Assembly: GCF_934636505.1 (NCBI RefSeq)
Contig: NZ_CAKUAL010000055.1
Span: 1-14,642 of the forward strand
Reading direction: 5' to 3'
DNA length: 14,642 bases
DNA from: an uncultured Ellagibacter sp.
Lineage (GTDB): Bacteria > Actinomycetota > Coriobacteriia > Coriobacteriales > Eggerthellaceae
This document shows positions 1-6,974 of this stretch, piece by piece. A program made the translations under genes and the position numbers. Position 1 is the stretch's first letter. Every line of letters starts with the position of its first letter. Under the pieces are notes generated by a model, which was not told the origin of the DNA, searched no databases, and saw nothing but the letters and a program-made list of their open reading frames with translations.

Positions 1-50
1 AAGAGCTCGTGCGAGCCTACGACCCCTGCCTCTCCTGCAGCGTGCACTAG
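1..50 (+). CDS. [NiFe]-hydrogenase large subunit, C-terminal end (partial)
   Basis: Only the last 15 codons are present: reading from base 3, ELVRAYDPCLSCSVH, then TAG at 48-50. The DPCxxCxxH signature is the C-terminal metal-binding motif of [NiFe]-hydrogenase large subunits; its two Cys provide half of the Ni-Fe site ligands. The wording RAYDPCLSC is closest, from memory, to cytoplasmic group 3-type enzymes (HoxH/FrhA/MvhA-like), but group assignment from 15 residues is uncertain. Most large subunits carry a further peptide after this His that a dedicated endopeptidase removes once Ni is inserted. Here the stop codon follows the His directly, as in CooH- or HoxC-type subunits that need no cleavage. 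The gene begins outside the window. Confidence 0.82.
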   Translation, partial: ELVRAYDPCLSCSVH

Positions 51-94
51 GGTATGCCAAAGAAGCGGCAACTCCAGGGACTCCCTCGGAAAGC

Positions 95-304
95 ATGCGA
101 ATGGCAATGGGTAATCGCGTCCTTCTCATCTTCGGCAAGCCGAGCAGATGGGAAGGGCGCTTTGGGTTTGTCACTCGCTCCGAGGCACTTCTCAAGCGCA
201 GATGGGTTGATCTAGCAGTTGCTGCTGCACGCCCTTTCGCCGACGGGTGCGCATCGTTTGAGACTGAGCGATTTAGTGATATTATTAAGTGTATGTTTGC
301 CTAA
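95..304 (+). pseudogene. possible decayed hydrogenase maturation protease remnant (69 codons)
   Basis: This short ORF lies 44 bp behind the hydrogenase large subunit. Its start, NRVLLIFGKPSRWEGRFGF, can be laid against the N-terminal motif of HybD/HoxW/HycI-type maturation proteases (typically V-L-V-I-G-x-G-N-P-x-R-G-D-D-G-x-G): G, P, R and F-G coincide, but the acidic position that binds metal is occupied by Gly. The family is usually about 150 residues and this ORF is 69. No convincing ribosome-binding site precedes ATG 95, and the ORF's end overlaps the likely promoter of the next gene. The position next to a hydrogenase that lacks a cleavable tail would suit a protease no longer needed. 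The match is short and judged by eye; it may be chance non-coding sequence. Confidence 0.25.
258..285 (+). promoter_or_regulatory. putative sigma70-type promoter of the surface-protein gene
   Basis: TTGAGA (258-263) and TATTAT (280-285) are separated by 16 bp in a locally AT-rich patch. They would start transcription near 292, about 110 bp upstream of the ATG at 404. The position suits the surface-protein gene and argues against the longer in-frame TTG start at 219, which lies upstream of this promoter. Confidence 0.5.
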
Positions 305-318
305 CACCGAGGGCAAGT

Positions 319-340
319 TTTATTTCGCTAGCGAAATAAA
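319..340. repeat. 22-bp perfect palindrome in the 5' leader
   Basis: Half-site TTTATTTCGCT (319-329) is followed without spacer by its exact reverse complement AGCGAAATAAA (330-340). It lies about 28 nt downstream of the predicted transcription start and 63 bp before the ATG at 404. It could be an operator for a dimeric regulator or form a hairpin (or a cruciform) in the leader. It is not followed by a T-run, so it is not a standard terminator. Confidence 0.7.
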
Positions 341-403
341 CGAGCTCTGCGGTGGGCTGCGGATTTGCTTCGGGAAAAGATGGAAGAAAGGAGATTGTTG
401 GTT

Positions 404-2108
404 ATGGCGAGCAGGAATATTCAAAAGACGGGAGGGGGGGGGGTGGCTCTTCTCTGCGATTCTCTCGATGACGTTGGTCTTCGGGCTTCTGCCGAGCATT
501 GCGGCTGCTGAGACGAACACCGCCGACGCGAATGCGACGGATGCCGATTCGGTCGATGCTTCCCTCAACATCGAGAGCGCCCCGAGAGATGTTGAAGCAT
601 CGTTCGGCGAAATCGTGAATATCCGCACAAGCAAGGTCTACACCGACCTTGCTCTCGCCGCGGCCGAGGCGCAAAGCGGCGACAGGCTCAAGCTTGGCGA
701 GGGCAACTACACCCTCTACAAAGTGGCTTCCGAGGGCCACACCAAGGGCAAAGACCTCACCTTTGAAGGCTCCGGCACCGATAAGACAAGCTGGAACGTC
801 GGTGCAGAGGTGCCCGATCCTACCTATTTCGGCACCGAGTACAATGGCGACTACTCCTTCGACGGCGCCGGTACCGTGACGTTCAAGAACATGACGCTTC
901 GTTCCGGCAGCGCCAACTATCTCGGCTTCATTCGCGCCGACAACACCGTGGTCGACGGTTGCGTCGTCGACGGCAAAACCTTCTACTGGGGTTACCAGAG
1001 CGCCACATTTACGGACACGACGTTTAACGCCCCTAGCGGCGACTATGCGATTTGGACCTACAGCTCGCCGATTATGACGTTCAATGGCTGCACGTTCAAC
1101 GCGAGCGGCAAGGTCATCAATGTCTACACCGATGCCGGCGCGGGCAAAAACAACATCGCTGTGAACGTGAACAATTGCACGTTCAATTCGAGCTCGTTTT
1201 TGGGCTTCTACAAGCAGGCGCTGAACATTAACGACTCTAATATGGGCGACTACAAGTACGTCATAAACTTCACTGGAAATAATATGGTCACGGCCGAGCG
1301 CGACAAAGCCACGTGCACTCAATTGTTCGGTTTCGGCGGCAAGTCGGGCAACAACACCGGGCGCAGCGACGTGTCCATCGGCGGTAAACTCGTGTACTCT
1401 GGTGGCAAGATGCTTTCCCACGATTACACCGATGGCGAGCATGAGGACAACTTCGTCGATCAAAACGACTACGTATGGGAGCAGAAGGCCGATGGCTGGT
1501 ACTGCACCGGTCACGCCAAGTGCGGCTACTGCGGCTGGCCTCTCGAGGAGACCGTGAAAGCTGAGCTCACGACCGAGACCAGCTGCACCGAGAACGGCAA
1601 GGACATCTACACTGCCAACTTCCAGCACAAGTGCTTCGCGCCCCAGACAAGGTCCGACGACCTCGATCCGCTTGGCCACGACTGGGCCGCGCCTGTGTAT
1701 ACGTGGGCCAAGCAGGGAGACGACTGGTATTGCACCGCCGAGCGCGTCTGCAATCGCGACGCCAGCCACATCGAGAAGGAGACCGCGAAAGCATCTTATA
1801 AGGTGGCTGTCCCCGCCACTACCGAAAAAGAAGGCGAGGGCACCTATACCGCCGTCTTCGAGAACCAAGCGTTCGAGACGCAGGTTAAAACCGAGCCGAT
1901 CGCGAAACTTTCGGCGACGCCGAGCGATTCCGGCAACCCTTCCGACCCCGCCGATTCCGACAATCCCTCCAAGAGCCCAGATACCGCTCAATCCCAGCTA
2001 GACAAGACGGGGGATGCAACCCTTGTTGTTCTGCCTGCGGTTGCGGCGATTGCGGCCGGTTCTGTGCTCTGCATCGGCTTTGCCGCTCGACGTCGTAAGA
2101 GCAGCTAA
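404..2108 (+). CDS. LDKTGD-anchored beta-helix surface protein; signal peptide interrupted by a G(10) tract (out of frame, likely phase-variable)
   Basis: The ATG at 404 follows AAAGGAG (387-393) at good spacing, but this frame hits TGA at 509 after 35 codons. Removing one G from the run at 434-443 joins it to the long frame ending at 2108 and gives a 567-residue protein. Its first 35 residues are then a textbook signal peptide: Arg4/Lys8, a hydrophobic core after GGGGWLFSAIL, and cleavage after SIAAA. Residues roughly 75-330 carry short repeats rich in Asn, Thr, Gly and aromatics (for example FNGCTFNASGKVINV, VNNCTFNSSSFLGFY), resembling a right-handed parallel beta-helix of the pectate-lyase/adhesin kind. 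Two Trp/Cys-containing repeats of about 75 residues follow (near 355 and 431; WYCTG/WYCTA, then YTANF/YTAVF). A Ser/Pro/Asp linker, the sorting signal LDKTGD (bases 1998-2015), a membrane segment and RRRKSS end the protein. It should be sortase-linked to the wall; the ligand is unknown. A sequencing error in the homopolymer is the main alternative. Confidence 0.8.
434..443 (+). repeat. poly-G(10) homopolymer in signal-peptide coding sequence
   Basis: Ten consecutive G follow ACGGGA, ten codons after the ATG at 404. With 9 or 12 G the ATG is in frame with the surface protein; with 10 (as here) or 11 it is not. Long G runs at the 5' end of surface-protein genes are the classical substrate of slipped-strand phase variation in other bacteria. 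Confidence 0.85.
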
Positions 2109-2137
2109 GGCAATCGCAATTCGATTGATGGCGACCT

Positions 2138-2171
2138 AAGGGCCGTGCGGGAATGCTCTCGTACGGCCCTT
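2138..2171 (+). terminator. terminator-like hairpin after the surface-protein gene
   Basis: Arms AAGGGCCGTGCGGGA (2138-2152) and TCTCGTACGGCCCTT (2157-2171) pair over 15 positions, with wobble or mismatch at two, around a 4-nt loop. Only a short T stretch follows (CTTGTG), so termination may be partial or factor-assisted. It lies 30 bp past the stop codon and separates the surface gene from the mre operon. Confidence 0.6.
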
Positions 2172-2186
2172 GTGCCCCTCATGGAT

Positions 2187-2218
2187 TTTCAATCAGGTGA
2201 AACGCCGTGTGATAAAAT
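2187..2218 (+). promoter_or_regulatory. weak candidate promoter for the mre operon
   Basis: TTTCAA (2187-2192), an 18-bp spacer and GATAAA (2211-2216, within GATAAAAT) are the only promoter-like elements in the gap between the upstream hairpin and mreB. The -35 match is poor, so this assignment is tentative. Confidence 0.35.
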
Positions 2219-2263
2219 CAGTCGTTACTTGAAACAACTGTGACCTCAAGGGGTTTTGCTTTT

Positions 2264-3319
2264 ATGTCGTTTATGGATTGGTTCTCGAACCTTACGGGCC
2301 AGATGGGCACCGACATGGCCATCGACCTTGGAACCGCGAACACGCTCGTCGCGATGACGGGCGAGGGCATCGTCATCAACGAGCCCTCGGTCGTCGCTAT
2401 CGAGAAGAGCACCCATCGCGTTCTCGCCGTCGGCCACGAGGCGAAGAACATGATCAACCACACGCCCGAGGCGTTCTCCGCCGAGCACCCGCTCAAAGAC
2501 GGCGTCATCGCCGACTACGACGTGACGGAGGCCATGCTCTCGGCGTTCATCAACAAGGCGGCGGTCCGCAAGTACCCGTGGCAGGCCAAGCCGCGCATCG
2601 TCATCTGCATTCCCTGCGGTGCCACGTCCGTCGAGAAGCGTGCCGTCTTCGAGGCCGCCATCCAGGCGGGCGCCCGCCAGGCGTACCTCATCGAAGAGCC
2701 GATGGCCGCGGCGATGGGCGCCGATCTGCCCGTCACCGAGCCGACGGGCTCCATGGTGGTCGACATCGGCGGCGGCACCACCGAGGTGGCCGTCATCTCC
2801 TTGGGCGGCATCGTGACGTCCTCGAGCCTTCGTCTTGCGGGCAACCGCATGGACGAAACCATCGCCATGCACCTGCGCGATCTGCTCGGCATCAAGATCG
2901 GCGAGCGCACGGCCGAGGTCATCAAGATCAAGATCGGCTCCATTCTGCCCTTCGAGGACGGGCGCGAGCGCGACATGATCATCTCCGGCCAAGACGTGCT
3001 CACCGAGCAGCCTAAGGAAGTCACCATCCAGTCCGAAGACGTGCGCCAGGCACTTCAGGCACCGTGCGAGGAAATGGTCATCCATATCAAGGAAACGTTC
3101 AAGAAGACGAACCCCGACTTGGCTTCCGACATCATCCAGAACGGCATCCTGCTCACGGGCGGTGGCGGTCTGCTTTCCGGCCTCGACCGTTATCTGTCCG
3201 ACAAGCTCGAGATTCCCGTGTGGGTGAGCGAGACGGCGCTGACCAACGTCGTTACGGGCTGCCTGAAGGTGCTCGAGACGCCCACGGCGCTCAAACAGAC
3301 GCTCATGCGCTCGAAATAG
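2264..3319 (+). CDS. mreB: rod shape-determining actin homologue MreB
   Basis: MreB is the bacterial actin that polymerises on the inner face of the membrane and orients the wall-elongation machinery. The 351-residue length is typical. Phosphate loop 1 (AIDLGTANTLV, residues 19-29), phosphate loop 2 (DIGGGTTEVAV, from about 167) and the adenosine motif (LTGGGGLLSGLDR, from about 296) are all intact, as is EEPMAAAMGA. ATG 2264 is preferred because AAGGGG (2248-2253) sits ten bases upstream and the N-terminus MSFMDWFSNL resembles relatives; an in-frame GTG at 2240 would add eight unsupported residues. The short hydrophobic/aromatic N-terminal stretch may help membrane contact. It is the first gene of the operon, 16 bp ahead of mreC. 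Confidence 0.97.
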   Translation: MSFMDWFSNLTGQMGTDMAIDLGTANTLVAMTGEGIVINEPSVVAIEKSTHRVLAVGHEAKNMINHTPEAFSAEHPLKDGVIADYDVTEAMLSAFINKAAVRKYPWQAKPRIVICIPCGATSVEKRAVFEAAIQAGARQAYLIEEPMAAAMGADLPVTEPTGSMVVDIGGGTTEVAVISLGGIVTSSSLRLAGNRMDETIAMHLRDLLGIKIGERTAEVIKIKIGSILPFEDGRERDMIISGQDVLTEQPKEVTIQSEDVRQALQAPCEEMVIHIKETFKKTNPDLASDIIQNGILLTGGGGLLSGLDRYLSDKLEIPVWVSETALTNVVTGCLKVLETPTALKQTLMRSK

Positions 3320-3335
3320 GTGCTGAACAGCTTTT

Positions 3336-4244
3336 ATGTCGCTTAATTTCCAAAACAGAAACGGAGCATCCGCCAATCGGGTGCTCCTTATCGTTCTGCT
3401 CGTCGTCTCCCTCGTGATGGCGACGGTGTATTCCCGCGAAGGGGAGTCGGGGCCTTTGCACGCGATTCAGGGCGCCGTAAGCTCAATCGCCGCGCCTCTG
3501 AAGTTCGTCGGCGCGTCCGCCTCTTCGGGCGTGAGCGATGCCCAGGATACGCTTGCCGACGCCTCCGCGGACGATGCGACGCTCACGCAGCTGCGCGAGC
3601 AGAACGCCGAGCTGCGCGAGCTCGTCGCCCAGACCGAAGAGTACCGCCAGGAAGTCGAGCGCCTCGAAGGGCTCCTCAACCTCAAGGAAAGTTCAGGTGC
3701 CGAAGGAATCGGCGGCCGCATCATCGGGCGCAACACCGATGCGTGGAACCAGACGGTTACCATCGACGTGGGAACCTCCTCCGGCGTGACGGCCGGTCTT
3801 ACCGTCATGGGGCCGAACGGCGTGATCGGGCAGGTGGTCTCGGCGCAGGCGAACTCGTCGACCGTGCGCCTTTTGAGCGACCCGCGCTCGGGTGCGGCGG
3901 CGCTTATCCAGTCGAGCCGCGCGGAAGGCGTGGTCAGAGGCTCGCTTGACGGCTTGCTCTACCTTGAGAACATCGACTCCGACGTGCAGGTCTCGGTGGG
4001 CGATGTCGTGCTCACGTCGGGTCTGGGCGGAAGCTATACCCGCGGGCTGCTCATCGGCACCGTCGTGAAGATCGAGGGCGCGCAAAACGACGCGAGCCGC
4101 CGCATCGTCGTTTCCCCCAACGATGCCGCGACGTCGCTTGAGGAGGTCCTCGTCGTCACGAGCGCTTCCGAAAGCTCGTCGGACTCCTCGTCTTCGTCTT
4201 CTTCGCAATCGAAATCGTCGTCGAGCACGGGAGGTGCGCAGTAA
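3336..4244 (+). CDS. mreC: rod shape-determining protein MreC
   Basis: MreC is the periplasmic/extracellular scaffold that links MreB, MreD, PBP2 and RodA. The 302-residue protein has one membrane segment (about 16-32), a coiled coil (about 82-117, with QLREQNAELRELV and ERLEGLL) and the beta-barrel MreC core, including the conserved DPRSGAAALIQ (182-192) and VGDVVLTSGLGG (221-232). The last 25 or so residues are an unusual tail, mostly Ser (from about 276 to 298). The upstream AGGTG lies somewhat far from the ATG (13 nt), so initiation may be weak or coupled to mreB. Its TAA overlaps the mreD start codon by one base. Confidence 0.95.
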   Translation: MSLNFQNRNGASANRVLLIVLLVVSLVMATVYSREGESGPLHAIQGAVSSIAAPLKFVGASASSGVSDAQDTLADASADDATLTQLREQNAELRELVAQTEEYRQEVERLEGLLNLKESSGAEGIGGRIIGRNTDAWNQTVTIDVGTSSGVTAGLTVMGPNGVIGQVVSAQANSSTVRLLSDPRSGAAALIQSSRAEGVVRGSLDGLLYLENIDSDVQVSVGDVVLTSGLGGSYTRGLLIGTVVKIEGAQNDASRRIVVSPNDAATSLEEVLVVTSASESSSDSSSSSSSQSKSSSSTGGAQ

Positions 4245-4768
4245 TGAACGAACCGATCACCGTCGTGCCGCGTATCATCGGCGCGATCATCGCCGTGCTG
4301 CTCCAGATTGCGCTCGCTCCGAACATCGCGCTTTTCGGTGCGGTTCCTAACTTCATCATGGCCTACGTGCTCATCGTGTCCATCGTCTGCCCCGACCAAT
4401 CGGGACCTGTGTTCGCGTTCGTTCTGGGCCTGCTGTTCGACCTTCTGGGTGCGGGCCCTGTGGGTGCGATGGCGTTTCTGCTCACTGGCGTGTCGTTCCT
4501 CGCGAAGCGCATCTTCATGCTGGTGAACAACGATACGCTCTTCATGCCATTGCTGCTTGCCGCCATATCGACGCTCGTCATCGAGCTTCTCTACGCTGCG
4601 TTCATGATGGCCTTCGGCGCGGGCGTGAGCGCCCTTGACGCGTTTGTCTTCCGCGCGCTGCCGGGTACCGTCTACAACTTCCTTGCGGCGCTTATCTTCT
4701 ACCCGATCGTCGTGCGTTTCCTGGCGCAGCCGATTCAGCAGCAGCCTGGAACGCCGCATCTTCGCTAG
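4244..4768 (+). CDS. mreD: rod shape-determining protein MreD
   Basis: This 174-residue, strongly hydrophobic protein has about five membrane segments, and its position directly between mreC and the PBP2 gene is diagnostic. The stretch FVLGLLFDLLGAGPVGAMAF is characteristic of MreD, a small integral membrane partner of MreC in the elongasome. The start overlaps the mreC stop (TAATG) and is preceded by GGGAGGTG, indicating translational coupling. MreD sequences diverge greatly, so assignment rests on topology, motif and context together. Confidence 0.92.
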   Translation: MNEPITVVPRIIGAIIAVLLQIALAPNIALFGAVPNFIMAYVLIVSIVCPDQSGPVFAFVLGLLFDLLGAGPVGAMAFLLTGVSFLAKRIFMLVNNDTLFMPLLLAAISTLVIELLYAAFMMAFGAGVSALDAFVFRALPGTVYNFLAALIFYPIVVRFLAQPIQQQPGTPHLR

Positions 4769-4777
4769 GGGGCCCGC

Positions 4778-6955
4778 ATGCTGGTAGCCATCATCGCAGC
4801 AGTGGTCGCGGCGCTCGTTGCGGCTGCGATCATCGTCGTCGTGCTCTCTGTGCGCAACCGCACGAAGACCCCTTACGCGAACAGCGGGAAGAAAGAGGTG
4901 CAGCAGCTCTCGACCGTCGGCGTCGGCTCGAGCGGGGGCTTCGCCCGTGGCAAGGGCGCCTCTTCGCGCCCCGAGTCCGAGGTGCAGGTGAAAAGCGGCC
5001 ATGCCAACTCGAAGAAGCCTGCCGACAGCCTGAAGGGGCGCTTCACAGGCGTCAGCATCTTTTCGGTCGCCGTCTTCGGCACCTTGGCGGCGAAGCTGTG
5101 GAGCATGCAGATCCTTTCAAATGAGGATTACTCGAACAAGGCCGCGAGCAACCTCTACACCACGGTGTCGACGCCCGCGCCGCGCGGCTACATCTACGAC
5201 GCCGATGGCATCGCGCTCGTGAAGAACCGCTCGAGCCAGACCGTTCTCGCCGATGCGGACGTGGTTGACGACCACGATGTCGTTGCCCGGCTTTCGGCCG
5301 TCCTCGGCATCCCTCAGGCAATCGTGCGCCAGCGCATCCAGTCGACCACGGCGGGCGCGCAGAGCCAGCGCGTCGTGGCGAGCGATGTCCGCCTGCGCGA
5401 CGTCGCCTTCATCGCCGAGCATTCCGACGCCTTCTCGGGCGTGACGGTGGAGACGCGCACGGTGCGCGATTACCCCTTCGGCGCCCTGTGCGCCCATGCC
5501 CTGGGCTACACGGGCACGCCGAGCGAGGACCAGGTTTCCAACGCGCCGTCCAACCGCGATATCCAATTGACCGATGACGTGGGTAAATCGGGCATCGAGA
5601 GCGCGTACGACAACCTGCTCGCCGGCGACCATGGGCAGCGTGTCGTCACCGTCGATGCGCAGGGTAACGTCGTGGACGTGGTGAGCGAGACCAAGGCGAC
5701 CCGCGGGTCGGACGTGTACCTGACGATCAAGGGCTCGGTCCAGTACGCCGCCGACGAGGCGCTCGCGAGCCTTATTGCGCCTAGTGACGGCGTCATCGGC
5801 ACGGGAAAGGGCGTCGGTGGCGCGGTCGTGGCCATGGACGTGCGCGACGGCAGCATCATCGCGCTGTCGAGCTATCCCACGTTCGACCCGACGAACTGGG
5901 TCGGCGGGTTGTCCACCGAGGCGAACAACGTCTACAACTCCGACTCCGCGCATGCGCCGCTGCAAAACCGCGTGACGGCGGGCCTCTACGCCGCGGCCTC
6001 CACCTTCAAGCCCTTCACCGGACTCGCTGGCTTGGAATACGGCTTCGCGGAAGGCCGCTCGTGGGACTGCACGGGCAAGTGGGACGGCTTCAACACCGGT
6101 TCGCCCCAATGGTGCTGGAATCACAACGGCCATGGGTACCTCGACTTCCGCGGCGGCATCGTCAACTCGTGCGATGTCGTGTTCTATGAGATCGCGAAGA
6201 ACTTCTTCTTCGCATCGAAAAGCCAGGGCGGCAACTTGTCCGACACCGCCATCCAGGAGATGGTACAGCGGTTCGACTTCGGGAAGAAGGCGGGCATCGA
6301 CATCGGCGGCGAGGTTGAGGGCCTTGTGCCCACGCCCGAATGGAAAGCGACGCGCTGGCGCAATGTTCCCGCGAACGCCACGTGGACGGGCGGCGACTAC
6401 ACCAACATGATCATCGGCCAGGGCGACGTGCAGGTTACGCCGATCCAGGTCGCGGTGGCCTATGGCGGTCTCGCGACGGGCAAGATCATGAAGCCGCATC
6501 TGCTGAAGGAAGTGCGCAACGCCTCGGGGCAGACGGTCGTCAGCTACGAGCCCGAGGTCGTCACCGAACCCGACGTCGACCAGCGGTATCTTGACACGGT
6601 TCGCGACGCCCTTCGCGGCGTGGTCACCGAGAACGAGGGCATCGCGTCGCTGTTTGCCGAGTCGGGCATCAAGGCGGCGGGCAAGACCGGCACCGCCGAG
6701 CATACCGACAAGGGCGACGACGCGTGGTTCGTGTGCTACGCGCCCTATGACGACCCGAAGTACGTGGTCGCGACCGTTATCGAGCAGGGCGGCGGCGGCT
6801 CGGATGTGGCGGCACCGGTGGGCGCGAAGGTGATGGAGGCGGTCATGGCCGCCGATGCCGGCAGCAACGATGCGTCCTCGATGGGGCGCATCGCCGGGTC
6901 GTCGGGCCGTCAGATCGAGGGTTTCAGCACCAAGAGCGCAAGCCGCTCCGACTAG
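4778..6955 (+). CDS. mrdA: elongasome transpeptidase, penicillin-binding protein 2 (class B PBP)
   Basis: This protein crosslinks lateral-wall peptidoglycan together with RodA. It has 725 residues; the start ATG follows AGGGGG nine bases after mreD. The transpeptidase motifs are complete: S408-T-F-K411 (acyl-enzyme Ser and base), S464-C-D466 (the SxD variant seen in PBP2 enzymes) and K636-T-G. A PBP dimerisation domain starts near PRGYIYDADG (about 134). Odd feature: there are two hydrophobic N-terminal segments, residues 2-23 and about 90-110, joined by a charged 65-residue linker beginning RNRTK. Ordinary PBP2 has one. The positive charges place the linker in the cytoplasm, so the first segment would run outside-to-inside and the second would export the catalytic part. 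A Cys-containing insert (WDCTGK, QWCWN) precedes the SCD motif. Confidence 0.95.
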   Translation: MLVAIIAAVVAALVAAAIIVVVLSVRNRTKTPYANSGKKEVQQLSTVGVGSSGGFARGKGASSRPESEVQVKSGHANSKKPADSLKGRFTGVSIFSVAVFGTLAAKLWSMQILSNEDYSNKAASNLYTTVSTPAPRGYIYDADGIALVKNRSSQTVLADADVVDDHDVVARLSAVLGIPQAIVRQRIQSTTAGAQSQRVVASDVRLRDVAFIAEHSDAFSGVTVETRTVRDYPFGALCAHALGYTGTPSEDQVSNAPSNRDIQLTDDVGKSGIESAYDNLLAGDHGQRVVTVDAQGNVVDVVSETKATRGSDVYLTIKGSVQYAADEALASLIAPSDGVIGTGKGVGGAVVAMDVRDGSIIALSSYPTFDPTNWVGGLSTEANNVYNSDSAHAPLQNRVTAGLYAAASTFKPFTGLAGLEYGFAEGRSWDCTGKWDGFNTGSPQWCWNHNGHGYLDFRGGIVNSCDVVFYEIAKNFFFASKSQGGNLSDTAIQEMVQRFDFGKKAGIDIGGEVEGLVPTPEWKATRWRNVPANATWTGGDYTNMIIGQGDVQVTPIQVAVAYGGLATGKIMKPHLLKEVRNASGQTVVSYEPEVVTEPDVDQRYLDTVRDALRGVVTENEGIASLFAESGIKAAGKTGTAEHTDKGDDAWFVCYAPYDDPKYVVATVIEQGGGGSDVAAPVGAKVMEAVMAADAGSNDASSMGRIAGSSGRQIEGFSTKSASRSD

Positions 6956-6974
6956 GGAAGCGAGGTGAAATAGT

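Noticed and set aside
219..403. In-frame extension of the surface protein to a TTG at 219
   Set aside because: It lacks a ribosome-binding site, lies upstream of the predicted promoter, and would place the signal peptide about 80 residues inside the protein.
402..1991. Long minus-strand open frame opposite the surface-protein gene (similar ones lie opposite mreB, PBP2 and the radical SAM gene)
   Set aside because: These are mirror frames produced by GC-rich third positions. Their translations are Arg/His/Val-rich with no motifs, whereas the plus-strand products are recognised families.
2240..2263. GTG start for mreB at 2240
   Set aside because: The AAGGGG ribosome-binding site lies inside the extension and serves the ATG at 2264.
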